Notes: generated by a model from the sequence alone, not told the origin. A stretch of 64,000 nt of DNA from Moraxella bovoculi 237 (GCF_000696305.2 NZ_AOMT01000005.1:124001-188000), one strand, 5' to 3'; shown: positions 1 through 10,318, counted from the first letter of the stretch. A program made the numbers and translations.

Positions 1-1
1 T

Positions 2-274
2 GATGATTGGCGTGATTATGATAGACAGTCGCTCATATCAGCGATGTATAAGGCGGGTTATTGGCTGCAAGCAGCGTTCTATCAGGTGGCGCTACATCGC
101 CTATTAAAGATGAGAATCGCTGACTACGTGGGTAATGAATCGCGCTATCTTGGTGCGACAGAATATCTGTTCTTGCGTGGTATCTCATCTGACGATGAGC
201 GCGGGGAGTGCGGGCGCATGATATGGCAGATACCGTTAAATCTAACCTTGGCATTAGATGAATTATTTGAATAG
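2..274 (+). CDS. recB: RecB, C-terminal end (exodeoxyribonuclease V beta subunit), partial
   Basis: The gene runs in from the left edge, and only about 90 C-terminal codons are visible. The residues match the end of the RecB nuclease domain: an AM..GY.LQ helix, the VALHRLLK segment, and the YLFLRGI strand near the end. RecB is the 3'-5' helicase/nuclease subunit of RecBCD, which resects double-strand breaks and degrades phage DNA. The catalytic aspartates lie upstream, outside the window. The stop at 272-274 is 8 nt before the recD start, so the two are probably co-transcribed. Confidence 0.85.
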   Translation, partial: DDWRDYDRQSLISAMYKAGYWLQAAFYQVALHRLLKMRIADYVGNESRYLGATEYLFLRGISSDDERGECGRMIWQIPLNLTLALDELFE

Positions 275-282
275 GACACACC

Positions 283-2301
283 ATGAACGATACTGCGATC
301 AGTCATTACATCACCAGTCGCATCAGGGCAAATGCCGATTGGTATGAGGGCAAGGGAATGGTTTTGCCATATCAGTACGATTCATTGGCATCTGATGTAT
401 TCCTTGTGCTGAATTTTAACAGCATGCTTGCCTTGGATGAGGGGCATACTGTGATGATGGTTGCCAATAATGGTACGCTATCAGACATCAAAGGGCTGTC
501 TCATTGGCAGGCGACACTGTTGTCTCCTGCGATGATGTCCTTGGCAGGGCAATTTAAAGATGGGCAAAGCCCACTTGAGTTTGAGCGTTATTTTGATGAG
601 ATGGGTGAACTGCGCAGACAGTCACCTCATGAACTGCCTAATTATCTTAATCGACAACATCACGAGTTCAAGCAGGCACTGCTAAAGTCGCCACGCCTTA
701 GCGCTTCACCAGCTGAGCTAAGCTTATTATTCATGGCGGTTCTTAGGGTATTTGATGGTGTGAGTCATGAGCTGAATGATGATTTTGAGCGGTTTGTGAC
801 GTTATTGGCTGATAGTATATATTTTGCTGACTTTGAACATAAGCCGACCATTGGCACGCCATTGATGATAAAACGAGGTGATTCTGGCGAGTTATATATC
901 TGGTCAAATAGAGCATGGCGAGCTGAGCGCATGACGATGCATCACATTGAGCGTATCTTGGGGGCGAAAGTCGAGCCATTCGATGTGAGTGATTTGCCAA
1001 AAGGTATGAAAGCTGCACAAGAGCAGGCCGTTAATCTGGTGAGTTGCTCGCCATTTGCCATTATCACAGGCGGACCAGGCACGGGTAAGACATATACGGT
1101 GGCTCAGATTGTGCTGGCACTGCTTCGCCAAAACCCACAAATTAACCTAGCGTTGGCAGCCCCTACAGGTAAGGCAGCTCAGCGTATGGGCGAGTCTTTA
1201 CAAAAATCACTAGATGGCGCTCAAATCGATCTGCCAGAGCCAAAAACCATCCATCGACTGCTTGGTATCGGTCGTCATGGCAGTCCGCGCTACCATGAAT
1301 ATAATCCACTGTCCCAAGACATCATTATTATTGATGAGGCATCCATGTTGGGTGCGGAGCTGTCCTGTTCGCTACTGGCAGCAGTCAAGACGGGTGCCAG
1401 ATTGATACTGCTTGGGGATGCGCATCAGTTGTCAGCGGTGGAAGCAGGGGCGGTGCTTGCTGATCTTTGTCGTGTGGATAAGCTACAACAATCTCGTGTG
1501 CATTTATCGGAGTCAACTCGCTTTACGTCCACATCGAGTGTGGGTAAATTGGCGACATTCATCAATGACTATAATGCAAAGGGCAGTGCCTTGCCACAGA
1601 TTGAGGCGTTAATAGATAGCGAGGCGAATTTATCATGGGTCAATTTACAGCATAATAAGGATTTTCTAGAAAGATTAATCGAGCCTTATTCCACATATTT
1701 TGAGCAAAGTAAAAATCTACTAAGACAAATCAACCGATACAGCGATGACCAAAAAAACAATCAAATCAAAGTGCTAATCGATGAGCTGAATCGCTATCGC
1801 ATTCTCACGGCATCGCATGTCGGGGTGGCGGGCGATGTGATGATCAATGAATACATCGCCAAGAAGCATCGCGATGAACTGCGTGCCTCTACATGGACGC
1901 TGCCATGGTATCATGGGCGAGTGGTGATGGTGCAGACCAACCGATATGATTTGGGCTTGTTCAATGGCGACATTGGTGTATGCATCCAAGAAAATGGCGA
2001 GTTGTTCATATATTTTGATGGCGCGATACTCAAAAAAGTCTCTGTGAGTGTTCTGGGTGGCGAGACGGTGACAACAGCCTACGCCATGACTGTTCATAAA
2101 TCGCAAGGTTCGGAGTTTAATACAGTGGCGGTGGCTTTTGATGATTCTAACAGTCGACTGCTGTCAAAAGAGCTGATCTATACTGCTGTCACGCGAGCCA
2201 AAGACAGTGTGCAGATTTATGCCACACCTACTGCGCTAGACATCGCCATCAAAACGCCAACCATCCGTACTACAGGACTTGGGCTGTTGCATGAATTGTG
2301 A
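283..2301 (+). CDS. recD: RecD, exodeoxyribonuclease V alpha subunit (5'-3' helicase)
   Basis: This 672-residue protein has SF1B helicase motifs in order. Walker A (GGPGTGKT) is at about residues 263-270, the Walker B DEASML is near 351, and the C-terminal UvrD-like segment has VHKSQGSEF near 600 and YTAVTRAK near 633. RecD is the fast 5'-3' motor of RecBCD. The ATG at 283 follows an AGGA ribosome-binding sequence and starts 8 nt after the recB stop. The length fits the family. RecBCD also supplies DNA fragments for CRISPR adaptation in other bacteria, so this neighbour could matter to the I-C locus, though that is only inference. Confidence 0.95.
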   Translation: MNDTAISHYITSRIRANADWYEGKGMVLPYQYDSLASDVFLVLNFNSMLALDEGHTVMMVANNGTLSDIKGLSHWQATLLSPAMMSLAGQFKDGQSPLEFERYFDEMGELRRQSPHELPNYLNRQHHEFKQALLKSPRLSASPAELSLLFMAVLRVFDGVSHELNDDFERFVTLLADSIYFADFEHKPTIGTPLMIKRGDSGELYIWSNRAWRAERMTMHHIERILGAKVEPFDVSDLPKGMKAAQEQAVNLVSCSPFAIITGGPGTGKTYTVAQIVLALLRQNPQINLALAAPTGKAAQRMGESLQKSLDGAQIDLPEPKTIHRLLGIGRHGSPRYHEYNPLSQDIIIIDEASMLGAELSCSLLAAVKTGARLILLGDAHQLSAVEAGAVLADLCRVDKLQQSRVHLSESTRFTSTSSVGKLATFINDYNAKGSALPQIEALIDSEANLSWVNLQHNKDFLERLIEPYSTYFEQSKNLLRQINRYSDDQKNNQIKVLIDELNRYRILTASHVGVAGDVMINEYIAKKHRDELRASTWTLPWYHGRVVMVQTNRYDLGLFNGDIGVCIQENGELFIYFDGAILKKVSVSVLGGETVTTAYAMTVHKSQGSEFNTVAVAFDDSNSRLLSKELIYTAVTRAKDSVQIYATPTALDIAIKTPTIRTTGLGLLHEL

Positions 2302-2404
2302 TTGGCGCTAACCGCACTATAATTTTGATGGTGTAATTGTTTTATCTGATTTCAAACGAATGTCTGGTTTAAATTTGCATTGATCTGATTAGGATGCATT
2401 CAAT

Positions 2405-3406
2405 TTAATGAGTCATGTCGTGACTGCGCAAAAATTCATCCGCAACAGCAAACTGCCCAGCAGTGGTGTCTTTGCTGTACATCGCTTCACGAAAGGCGTT
2501 GGAGTTGGGCAAACCACCTGTGTACCAAGCGATGTGCTTACGAGCAATGCGGCAGCCTGAATATTCACCATAGAATTGATATAGCTCTTCTAAGTGAGTG
2601 AGTACAATCTCGCGAAGCTCTGATATGCTAGGCGATGCAAGAAGTTCACCTGTTTGTAGGTAATGATGAATGTCACGAAAAATCCACGGCTTGCCTTGAG
2701 CGGCGCGTCCGATCATGATGGCGTCCGCGCCTGTTAGTTCATAGACGGCTTTGGCTTTTTGTGGGCTGTCGATGTCGCCATTGACGATGACAGGGATTTT
2801 GACTTGTTGTTTGACTTGCTTGATAAGGTCATAGCGTGCCTCGCCCGTATAAAAATCCTCTCTGGTGCGCCCATGGATGGCAATGGCAGCAATGCCTGCT
2901 TTCTCGGCGATGTCGGCGATTTTTAGGATATTTTCTTGACCGTTGGCGAAGCCCAGCCGAGTTTTTAGGGTGACAGGCACATCCACAGCATCTACGGCGG
3001 CCTCTAATAGCTGTCTTACCAGGATTTCATCTTGTAGTAATGCCGAACCTGCCAGTTTTTTGCAGACTTTTTTGGCAGGGCACCCCATGTTAATATCAAC
3101 AATCTGCGCACCATTAGCCACCTGAAAACGAGTCGCTTCGGCAAGCTTGTCAGGTTCTGCGCCTGCGATTTGAGCAGAGATGGGCGCAATTTCACCGTCA
3201 AAATTAGCACGATAAAGTGATTTTTTGCGTGCGTATAGAGCAGTATCAGCGATGATCATTTCACTGACTGCGTGACCTGCGCCAAATGACTTGGATAGTC
3301 TTCGAAACGGATTATCAGTAACGCCTGCCATTGGGGCGACGATCAGCCGATTGGCGATGGTTTGATTGCCGATATTGAGCGGCGTTAGTAGGGGGTGTGT
3401 TGTCAT
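2405..3406 (-). CDS. dusB: tRNA-dihydrouridine synthase B
   Basis: This flavoenzyme reduces uridine to dihydrouridine in the tRNA D-loop. The 333-residue protein begins with the Dus signature NRLIVAPMAGVTDNPFR. It carries the catalytic-cysteine motif NMGCPAKK (about residue 109), the phosphate-binding IHGRTRE and the late GRAAQGKPW stretch typical of DusB. I chose the ATG at 3406 because AGG lies 7 nt upstream; an in-frame TTG two codons earlier is less likely. It is transcribed leftward, separate from the rpmBG unit by a terminator. Confidence 0.93.
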   Translation of the reverse strand: MTTHPLLTPLNIGNQTIANRLIVAPMAGVTDNPFRRLSKSFGAGHAVSEMIIADTALYARKKSLYRANFDGEIAPISAQIAGAEPDKLAEATRFQVANGAQIVDINMGCPAKKVCKKLAGSALLQDEILVRQLLEAAVDAVDVPVTLKTRLGFANGQENILKIADIAEKAGIAAIAIHGRTREDFYTGEARYDLIKQVKQQVKIPVIVNGDIDSPQKAKAVYELTGADAIMIGRAAQGKPWIFRDIHHYLQTGELLASPSISELREIVLTHLEELYQFYGEYSGCRIARKHIAWYTGGLPNSNAFREAMYSKDTTAGQFAVADEFLRSHDMTH

Positions 3407-3430
3407 TGCCAAACCTAAAGATCTAAGAAA

Positions 3431-3453
3431 AGGACCACCAAAATGGCGGTCCT
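3431..3453 (-). terminator. Rho-independent terminator of rpmB-rpmG
   Basis: Arms AGGACCACC (3431-3439) and GGCGGTCCT (3445-3453) form a 9-bp stem with one A-C mismatch. On the minus strand it is followed by TTTTCTT. It lies between the rpmG stop and the dusB start. Confidence 0.75.
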
Positions 3454-3471
3454 TTTATCATTAAAGCAAAA

Positions 3472-3627
3472 TTACTTGATTTTTGCTTCTTTGAATAGAA
3501 CGTGTTGGCGAATTTTTGGATCAAATTTTTTGATTTCCATTTTGCCAGGCATGGTACGCTTGTTCTTAGTAGTGGTGTAGAAATAACCAGTACCAGCGGT
3601 AGAAACTAGTTTAATTTTATCTCTCAT
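3472..3627 (-). CDS. rpmG: 50S ribosomal protein L33
   Basis: A 51-residue reading frame starts [19 protein letters not shown] and ends with LFKEAKIK, the standard bacterial L33 pattern. It has the KRTMPGK.EIKKFDP core and no CxxC zinc motifs, so it is the C-minus form. It follows rpmB by 42 nt on the same strand, the usual rpmB-rpmG pair, and a terminator follows. L33 sits near the ribosomal E site. Confidence 0.95.
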   Translation of the reverse strand: MRDKIKLVSTAGTGYFYTTTKNKRTMPGKMEIKKFDPKIRQHVLFKEAKIK

Positions 3628-3669
3628 GATCGTGTCCTTAAAACTTAATCTAAATGGAAAAATCTAAAA

Positions 3670-3906
3670 TTAGATTTTTTGACCTTGTGCGCGTAGGTCG
3701 GCAAGCACTTTTTCGATGCCGTGCTTGTCAATGATGCGCATACCTTTAGATGATACACGAAGACGTACGAAGCGGTTCTCAGACTCTACCCAAAAACGAT
3801 GGTTGTGTAGGTTTGGTAGGAAGCGACGACGGGTTTTGTTGTTCGCGTGTGATACGTTGTTACCCACTAGCGGGCGCTTTCCAGTCACTTGACATACTCG
3901 AGACAT
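3670..3906 (-). CDS. rpmB: 50S ribosomal protein L28
   Basis: The 78-residue protein begins [33 protein letters not shown], the diagnostic L28 N-terminus, and continues with the [16 protein letters not shown] segment. Length matches the family. A GGAG ribosome-binding site precedes the ATG. It is the first gene of the rpmB-rpmG operon and a structural component of the large subunit. Confidence 0.97.
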   Translation of the reverse strand: MSRVCQVTGKRPLVGNNVSHANNKTRRRFLPNLHNHRFWVESENRFVRLRVSSKGMRIIDKHGIEKVLADLRAQGQKI

Positions 3907-4178
3907 GGTGAACTCCTAATAATACATGGCGCGGATATTGAGCGGTATCGGGTGCGCCGTTTGGACAAGGTGCCTTATAAATGGTATGGACATAGCACAA
4001 ATTTGACCAAACTATAAGGTTACACCATTCTTTTTTGTTGTTAAAGGCGACAACAATCAAGAAATGGCAGAAAAATTAAAGCCCAAATTATATAGCAAAT
4101 TTACTCGAATTTCAAGTAAATTCTATCTAATTTGGGATTTTTAGCATTTATTTAATAGTTAAAATCAAATGTTAAGCA

Positions 4179-4520
4179 TTAACGAGCGGTTAGAGCGTTC
4201 TTTTGAAGTCCGATGCCTTGCCAACCATAATGCATAAAATTACGAATATTGGCATGATCAGTGCCGTCAGGATTGCCCAATACAGATTGATAATGCTCAG
4301 CGAAAAGTTTTAGCGTGTCCACTTGATTCAATCCGTGCAGCTTGGCTAGGCTAAATACTTTAGCAGAACTTTCGTTGGTACCAGCTGCATTCACAACTTC
4401 GCCATTGCTAAATTCAACAGGCGTGTAGTCATAATTGCCATCGATGAATGCAATCACGTCAGCGAATTTTAGTGCGCCTGTTTCGATGCCATTTAGCATA
4501 GCAGAGATACTCGTGGTCAT
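4179..4520 (-). CDS. HopJ-family protein (function in housekeeping context unknown)
   Basis: The 113-residue protein matches the HopJ family, named after a Pseudomonas syringae type III effector. Visible family signatures are NYDYTP, the NAAGTNESSAKVF stretch and the C-terminal PDGTDHANIRNFM..GW. Homologues are widespread in non-pathogens without type III secretion, so the effector label should not be taken as function. It starts 15 nt after csrA and is probably in the same operon. An AGGA sequence lies upstream of the ATG at 4520. Confidence 0.8.
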   Translation of the reverse strand: MTTSISAMLNGIETGALKFADVIAFIDGNYDYTPVEFSNGEVVNAAGTNESSAKVFSLAKLHGLNQVDTLKLFAEHYQSVLGNPDGTDHANIRNFMHYGWQGIGLQKNALTAR

Positions 4521-4535
4521 GATGTCATCCTGTAA

Positions 4536-4784
4536 TTATCGGTTGAAGTAATCATCATCATCGAATGATGGCGGTGCGAAGTTGCCTTGTTCTAGGTGGC
4601 TCATGTGTGCCTGCATAGAACGCTCATGTTGAATGCGCTGATATATCTCTTCGCGGTGAACAGCGATGTCTTTTGGGGCCTTCACACCTAGGCGAACTTG
4701 GTTGCCTTTGACACCAAGAACGGCTACGCTGACTTCATCACCAATCATTAAAGTTTCACCAACACGGCGAGTTAGGATTAACAT
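4536..4784 (-). CDS. csrA: Carbon storage regulator CsrA
   Basis: CsrA is a dimeric RNA-binding protein that represses or stabilises mRNAs by binding GGA motifs. The first 55 residues are classic CsrA ([35 protein letters not shown]). The protein is 82 residues against about 61 in enterics. The extra tail ([19 protein letters not shown]) is acidic and aromatic, a style known from Moraxellaceae. A strong AAGGAGC ribosome-binding site precedes the ATG. It is followed closely by the HopJ-family gene. Confidence 0.95.
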   Translation of the reverse strand: MLILTRRVGETLMIGDEVSVAVLGVKGNQVRLGVKAPKDIAVHREEIYQRIQHERSMQAHMSHLEQGNFAPPSFDDDDYFNR

Positions 4785-4978
4785 AAATAGCTCCTTGCAC
4801 TATAAAAATAAAGTAAACTCGATTACGATATACGTTGAAATTCACTCACACAAAAATAAAAAATACCCAAGTTGCTATTATAAGGCGCGTTGGGTATTTT
4901 GTCAGCAGTTTTTAGAATAAGTTATGTAAATTTTTCTTATTAATGATTTACAACCATGCTAAAATCGTTACTATTGTT

Positions 4979-5016
4979 GATGGAATTTTAAGCAATTATT
5001 TGATTAAAATTCCATC
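4979..5016. repeat. 13-bp perfect inverted repeat between lysC and csrA
   Basis: Arms GATGGAATTTTAA (4979-4991) and TTAAAATTCCATC (5004-5016) flank a 12-nt loop, 14 nt beyond the lysC stop. It could end lysC transcription, but the stem is A+T rich and no U-tract follows on the minus strand. An operator for csrA transcription is an alternative. Confidence 0.45.
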
Positions 5017-5029
5017 GGTTGTCAGGCAA

Positions 5030-6316
5030 TTATAGGCCAGCAACTTTACTTTCACCATCTTCACGATCTAGACCAAAAGCGGTGTGTAGTGATTTCACAG
5101 CTTTTTCTAGGTGCTGTTCTTGGATGAGTACAGAAACTTTAATCTCAGAAGTTGAGATCATTTGTAGGTTGATGTTCTCAGATGCCAGTGTGTCGAACAT
5201 CTTGCTGGCAACGCCTGCGTGAGAGCGCATGCCCACACCAACGATCGATACTTTGACAACTTTATCATCGCCAACAATTTGGGTTGCACCGATGTCGTCT
5301 TTTACTTTCTCGTTTAGGATTTTTAGGGCTTTATCATAGTCGCCACGAGGTACAGTAAAGCTAAAATCAGTCACACCGTTCTCAGAGATGTTTTGGATAA
5401 TCATGTCCACTTCGATGTTAGCGGCACTGATTGGGCTTAGGATGGCAGATGCAATGCCTGGGCGGTCTGGCACGCCAAGCAATACAATTTTGGCTTCATC
5501 GCGGTTAAAGGCAATGCCTGAGATTACGGCACGTTCCATATCATCTCCTTCGTCAACGGTAATTAAAGTACCGACATTTTGTTTAAATTCACCATCAAAT
5601 GCACCATCAGTGCCTTCATCAAAACTTGACAGCACTCGTAAAGGCACTTTGTATTTGCCTGCAAATTCTACCGAACGAATTTGCAATACTTTTGAACCAA
5701 GAGATGCCATTTCTAGCATTTCTTCAAAAGTGATTTTTGAGAGTTTTCTGGCTTTTGAGGTAACTCGTGGGTCGGTGGTGTATACACCGTCCACATCGGT
5801 GTATATTTGGCATTCATCAGCACCGATGGCAGCGGCAATCGCAACACCTGTTGTGTCTGAACCGCCACGACCCAGTGTCGTTAAGTCATTATGTTCGTTC
5901 ACACCTTGGAAACCTGCCACGATCAGAACTTTACCATCGGCAAGTTCGCGTTTTAGATTGTCAGCGTCAATGTGCTCAATGCGCGCCTTGGTATGTGTGG
6001 TGTCGGTCTTAATGGCGACTTGGCGACCAGTCATTGATTTGGCATCTAAGCCTAGGTCTTTTAGCGCCATGGCAAGTAGGGCGATAGAAACCTGTTCTCC
6101 AGTAGCAACCATTTGATCATATTCGCGTGCATCTGGATCATTGCTGATTTCATGAGCCAGAGCAATCAGTCGGTTTGTTTCACCACTCATCGCTGATACC
6201 ACAACCACAACTTGATGTCCGTGGTCATGCCAGCGCTTAACTCGGGCTGCGACATTTTTGATGCGGCTGGTGTTACCCATTGAGGTGCCGCCGTATTTTT
6301 GTACGATTAACGCCAT
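5030..6316 (-). CDS. lysC: Aspartate kinase
   Basis: This enzyme phosphorylates aspartate, the first step towards lysine, threonine, methionine and diaminopimelate. The 428-residue protein has the N-terminal kinase signature VQKYGGTSMG, the GRGGSDTT substrate segment near residue 150 and two C-terminal ACT domains (around 270-345 and 350-425) that bind feedback inhibitors. Size and layout match the monofunctional proteobacterial enzyme. An AAGG sequence precedes the ATG. I see no riboswitch-like structure upstream. Confidence 0.95.
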   Translation of the reverse strand: MALIVQKYGGTSMGNTSRIKNVAARVKRWHDHGHQVVVVVSAMSGETNRLIALAHEISNDPDAREYDQMVATGEQVSIALLAMALKDLGLDAKSMTGRQVAIKTDTTHTKARIEHIDADNLKRELADGKVLIVAGFQGVNEHNDLTTLGRGGSDTTGVAIAAAIGADECQIYTDVDGVYTTDPRVTSKARKLSKITFEEMLEMASLGSKVLQIRSVEFAGKYKVPLRVLSSFDEGTDGAFDGEFKQNVGTLITVDEGDDMERAVISGIAFNRDEAKIVLLGVPDRPGIASAILSPISAANIEVDMIIQNISENGVTDFSFTVPRGDYDKALKILNEKVKDDIGATQIVGDDKVVKVSIVGVGMRSHAGVASKMFDTLASENINLQMISTSEIKVSVLIQEQHLEKAVKSLHTAFGLDREDGESKVAGL

Positions 6317-6534
6317 TGTGTCTGCCTTTTAATTGCTAATAGAAAACCCAAAGGTTCTCAATAAATTGTAAAAATTATAATCCAAATCATTCTTAAAATA
6401 AACTGATAAATTCATCAAAAAAATTAATGAATCACTGTCTATTTAGTATGGTTTAATCATTCGGATGACTTTAATGTTGATGTTCTGATAATTTCAAATG
6501 ATCAAAATATCGCCACAAGCTTCTGCTAGATCTG

Positions 6535-6921
6535 TCAGATTTTATCCAGTTCTGTCAAAATCTCAACCGCTGCACGATAAGCTTCTTGGGTAGCTGGTGC
6601 GCCACAATAAGGCAAGCTGTGCAGTAGTACTTCTTGGATTTCTTCAACACTGGCGCCATTATTGATCGCGCCGCGAATATGACCCTTGAGCTCGGTTGGT
6701 GACTTCTGAGCGATTAAAAAAGCCATCGTAATCAAGGAGCGTGTTTTGTTGTCAAGTACACCGCGCTGCCAAGTAGAACCCCAAGCGTGCTCATTGATCC
6801 AGTCTTGCAAGGGTGCAGTAAAGGGCGTAACGTTGCCCATCGAACGCTTGACATGAGCGTCGCCCATCACAGCCTTACGCATGGCAATGCCATCATTGTA
6901 GGTATTGTTACCGTTTGACAT
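6535..6921 (-). CDS. Carboxymuconolactone decarboxylase family protein
   Basis: The 128-residue protein matches the CMD/AhpD fold. It has the helix pair around WGSTWQRGVLDNKTRSLITM and the ELKGHIRGAINNGASVEEIQEVLLH stretch with a later conserved PYCGAP. The closest described type is 4-carboxymuconolactone decarboxylase (PcaC), but no other protocatechuate-pathway gene lies nearby, so the substrate is unknown. I chose ATG 6921 because GGAGCG lies just upstream; an in-frame GTG four codons earlier overlaps that site. Confidence 0.8.
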   Translation of the reverse strand: MSNGNNTYNDGIAMRKAVMGDAHVKRSMGNVTPFTAPLQDWINEHAWGSTWQRGVLDNKTRSLITMAFLIAQKSPTELKGHIRGAINNGASVEEIQEVLLHSLPYCGAPATQEAYRAAVEILTELDKI

Positions 6922-7034
6922 AGAACGCTCCACTGATATATCAATTTAACTTAAATTTGCAATCAGTATTGATATACCGACATCAATAATAATTAAGCTT
7001 TTGCCATTGCCCTCATCAACCAATCCAGAATGGA

Positions 7035-9698
7035 TCATGCTAATGTATCGCTCAAATTGGCTTTCAATGCACTTAGTACAGCACCTAGCTTATCCGACTT
7101 CTCAGCACCGCCCTGAGCATAGTCTGGCTTGCCGCCGCCTTTGCCGCTGAGCTCTGCGGCCAGATGACGAATGATATCACCTGCTTTAACTTTATCTGTC
7201 AGACCCTTGGCGACACTTGCCGCTAGTGCTAGGTCGTTCGTCTCACCCACTAGAACGATGACGGCATTATCAAGGCGTGATTTGGCAGTGTCCATCAGAC
7301 CGCGAATGGCTTTACCGTCGATGCCATCAGCTTTCGTTACTAGTAGATTTACGCCATTATCAAGCTTGATTGCGCTGCTAAGTAGGCTGGCGGCTTGATA
7401 GCTGGCAAGTTTTTGCTCGGATTTCTCTAGCTGTTTCTCGAGTTCGCGACTGCGCTCACTTAGGCTGGTCACACGCGTTTCGATCTCGCCACGTTTTGCT
7501 TTGAAATTGGTGGCAAGATTGCCCAGAATAGATTCGCCTTGTTGAACGTAGCGAATCGCTCCCATGCCAGTTAGGGCTTCGATGCGGCGCACACCTGCAG
7601 CGATACCGCTTTCAGCAACGATCTTAAACAGACCGATATCACCAGTATGAACCACGTGCAAACCACCGCATAGCTCGATAGAAAACGGCGTCTTATCAGC
7701 ATTCTCGCCCATGGTGAGCACGCGCACAGTCTCGCCATATTTCTCCCCGAATAGTGCCATCGCGCCTTTTTTCATGGCTTCATCGATTGGTAGATGTTCG
7801 ATTTGCACAGGGCTGTTTTTTTGGATTTGTTCATTAACCATGCGCTCGATGGTTAGTAAATCTTCTTGGCTGATCGGCTTATCATGCGAGAAGTCAAAGC
7901 GCAATACCTCTGATGATACCAATGAACCTTTTTGGGCAACACCTGTGCCTAGTACAGAGCGTAATGCCGCGTGTAGTAGGTGGGTTGCTGAGTGGTTCTT
8001 GGCAGATGCGCGGCGGATGTCTTCGATCACTTGAGCGTGCGCGCTTTGGTTTGGTTTGATGCTGCCCATCTTTACGGTGCCGTAGTGGATGATGGCATTG
8101 CCTGATTTTTTGGTGTTTTGCACTTCGAACACGCCTGATTCGGTGCTGATCTCGCCAAGCTCACCCACTTGACCACCGCCTTCAGCATAAAATGGCGTGG
8201 CTGACAATACGATAACGCCTTCATCACCTTCGATAAGTTCGCTGGCTTCTTTACCATCTTGATATAAACCGATGATTTGGCTGTCGTGCTGAGCCAGTCC
8301 ATAGCCGACGAACTCGGTCCGGCTATCCACCTTGATGGCGGCGGTATAATCCACGTCGAATTTGCCTGCGTCACGCGCACGTTCACGCTGCTCTTGCATC
8401 AATGCTTCAAAGCCGTCTTCATCAATGTTCATGTCACGCTCACGAGCGATGTCGGCGGTTAGGTCGGTTGGGAAGCCATAGGTATCGTATAATTTAAATA
8501 CGGTTTCACCTGATAATGTATCACCTGAATTAAGCTTATCAAGCTCGCCTGATAGCAGACGTAGACCTTGCGCCAGAGTTTTGGCGAATTGCTCTTCTTC
8601 TTTTAGGATGATGGCTTGAATGTGTTCTTGCTTATTAGCCAGTTCTGGATAAGCGTCGCCCATCTCCTTGACCAGTGCAGGCACGAGCTGATAGAAGAAG
8701 TTGTCTTCTGCGCCAAGCTTATTGCCATGACGTACGGCGCGGCGAATGATGCGGCGCAGCACATAGCCACGACCTTCATTACTTGGGCGAACGCCATCAG
8801 CGATCAAGAACGACACAGCACGGATGTGATCGGCAACAACCTTAAATGACGGCTCGTAAGTATTGGGTACGCCAATCACTTTGGCAGCAGCATCCATCAG
8901 ATTAACAAAAAGATCAACTTCATAGTTGCCTTGTTTGCCTTGCATGATTGAGCTGATGCGCTCAAGACCCATGCCTGTATCGACTGAAGGCTTTGGCAGC
9001 GGCTCTAGCGTACCATCTTTTTGGCGGTCGAACTGCATGAATACGCAGTTCCATACTTCGACATAGCGGTCGCCATCTTCTTCGGGGGTGCCAGGTAGTC
9101 CGCCTTCAACGTGCTTGCCATAGTCATAAAAGATTTCACTGCTAGGGCCACAAGGGCCTGTATCGCCCATTGTCCAGAAGTTATCAGACTCGTACTGCTT
9201 GCCTTTGTCGCCGATACGAATGATGTGCGATGGATCAAGACCGATTTCTTTATGCCAGATGTCATAAGCTTCGTCATCGGTATGATAAACGGTAACGTAC
9301 AGTCGGTCTTTTGGCAGGGCAAGCCAATCTTCGCTGGTCAAAAATTCCCACGCGAATTTTAGGGCGTCTTGCTTGAAATAATCACCAAAAGAAAAGTTGC
9401 CGAGCATCTCAAAAAATGTATGATGGCGAGCGGTGTAGCCAACGTTGTCAAGGTCGTTATGTTTACCACCTGCGCGAACACATTTTTGGGAAGTGACGGC
9501 GCGGTTGTAGTCACGTTTTTCAAGACCTAAGAAAGTATCTTTAAATTGGTTCATGCCTGCGTTGGTGAACAGCAGGGTGGGATCGTTATGAGGGATGAGT
9601 GATGAAGAGTCAACGTGCGTGTGATTTTTGGTCTTAAAAAAATCAACAAAAGCTCGGCGTACTTCGTTTAGTTGTAGGGTCTTTTTGAGATGAGTCAT
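7035..9698 (-). CDS. alaS: Alanyl-tRNA synthetase
   Basis: The 887-residue protein is a full-length AlaRS. The N-terminal class II catalytic domain carries motif 1 ([11 protein letters not shown]), motif 2 with the [21 protein letters not shown] segment, and GMGLER near residue 240. The editing domain has the zinc ligands HSATH and CGGLH. A coiled coil and the C-Ala domain ([13 protein letters not shown]) complete it. It charges tRNA-Ala and clears Ser/Gly mischarges. It is monocistronic here. Confidence 0.98.
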   Translation of the reverse strand: MTHLKKTLQLNEVRRAFVDFFKTKNHTHVDSSSLIPHNDPTLLFTNAGMNQFKDTFLGLEKRDYNRAVTSQKCVRAGGKHNDLDNVGYTARHHTFFEMLGNFSFGDYFKQDALKFAWEFLTSEDWLALPKDRLYVTVYHTDDEAYDIWHKEIGLDPSHIIRIGDKGKQYESDNFWTMGDTGPCGPSSEIFYDYGKHVEGGLPGTPEEDGDRYVEVWNCVFMQFDRQKDGTLEPLPKPSVDTGMGLERISSIMQGKQGNYEVDLFVNLMDAAAKVIGVPNTYEPSFKVVADHIRAVSFLIADGVRPSNEGRGYVLRRIIRRAVRHGNKLGAEDNFFYQLVPALVKEMGDAYPELANKQEHIQAIILKEEEQFAKTLAQGLRLLSGELDKLNSGDTLSGETVFKLYDTYGFPTDLTADIARERDMNIDEDGFEALMQEQRERARDAGKFDVDYTAAIKVDSRTEFVGYGLAQHDSQIIGLYQDGKEASELIEGDEGVIVLSATPFYAEGGGQVGELGEISTESGVFEVQNTKKSGNAIIHYGTVKMGSIKPNQSAHAQVIEDIRRASAKNHSATHLLHAALRSVLGTGVAQKGSLVSSEVLRFDFSHDKPISQEDLLTIERMVNEQIQKNSPVQIEHLPIDEAMKKGAMALFGEKYGETVRVLTMGENADKTPFSIELCGGLHVVHTGDIGLFKIVAESGIAAGVRRIEALTGMGAIRYVQQGESILGNLATNFKAKRGEIETRVTSLSERSRELEKQLEKSEQKLASYQAASLLSSAIKLDNGVNLLVTKADGIDGKAIRGLMDTAKSRLDNAVIVLVGETNDLALAASVAKGLTDKVKAGDIIRHLAAELSGKGGGKPDYAQGGAEKSDKLGAVLSALKANLSDTLA

Positions 9699-9944
9699 AA
9701 CAAATCCTTGGCAAAAAATGGCAAATAAATCGTGCTTTTTAAAAGTTTTTGGCTCTTTTGATTAATAAATCTGCAATTAGATTGTTACTAAGCTTAAAAT
9801 CACTAAGCGTTATAACAAACGTCTAATTTTAGCATAAACCACGTCAAATTAAAGCGAATTTTCTCCAAAATCACGCACCATTTAACGAAAATTTATGAAT
9901 TTTTTAAATTAACAAAAATTTTAGGGATTTTTTGTGAAAAACAC

Positions 9945-9973
9945 TTAACATTTGTGCAAAAAAGGTGTATAAA
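9945..9973 (+). promoter_or_regulatory. Sigma-70 promoter for the small membrane protein gene
   Basis: TTAACA (9945-9950), a 17-nt spacer and TATAAA (9968-9973) lie 43 nt upstream of the 10016 start. The rest of the 317-nt gap 9699-10015 is A+T rich and holds no other gene I can see; it should also contain the alaS promoter. Confidence 0.6.
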
Positions 9974-10015
9974 TAACATATTAATTTTATTCCGTAAATT
10001 TTTTGGGGAATTGCC

Positions 10016-10231
10016 ATGAATATTCCATTATTCACAGCCATGTTATCGATTGCGTCTACCGTTGCAATTGGTGTATTGATGATTGTTGCTTTCGTGACAG
10101 GCTATGACAGCAGTAAGTTTATCATTGGTTCGGTGATTGTGGGCATATTGATTAGCTTGCCGATCGCCTTGGCTGTCACCAAAAAAATTAGTGCGCTAAC
10201 AGGTGCGCCAGACAGAGCCCCTAAAGCGTAA
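10016..10231 (+). CDS. Small inner-membrane protein with two transmembrane helices, unknown function
   Basis: I do not recognise a named gene. The 71-residue product has two hydrophobic helices (about 4-28 and 35-55) joined by a short polar turn (GYDSSK), then a basic stretch and a Pro/Ala-rich end. The pattern resembles short bacterial membrane proteins that databases often mislabel as CTP synthetase. A GGGGA ribosome-binding site, a good promoter upstream and a terminator just downstream make it a convincing single-gene transcription unit. Confidence 0.7.
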   Translation: MNIPLFTAMLSIASTVAIGVLMIVAFVTGYDSSKFIIGSVIVGILISLPIALAVTKKISALTGAPDRAPKA

Positions 10232-10260
10232 TTTAGTTAAGATTTTCATCTAAAAATATA

Positions 10261-10288
10261 AAAACACGGTTCTGTATGACCGTGTTTT
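10261..10288 (+). terminator. Terminator of the small membrane protein gene
   Basis: Arms AAAACACGGT (10261-10270) and ACCGTGTTTT (10279-10288) form a perfect 10-bp stem with an 8-nt loop and a T-run. Confidence 0.85.
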
Positions 10289-10318
10289 TTGTTGTTAAAA
10301 ATAGGTGAAAAGTAAGCA

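Noticed and set aside
4179..4520. HopJ-family protein read as a type III secreted effector
   Set aside because: No secretion genes are nearby and the family is widespread in bacteria without type III systems.
5388..6116. A 242-codon open frame on the plus strand across lysC
   Set aside because: It is antisense to a clear aspartate kinase and has no family features or ribosome-binding site.
6317..6534. Possible lysine riboswitch before lysC
   Set aside because: I found no conserved stem pattern or terminator in the 218 nt upstream.
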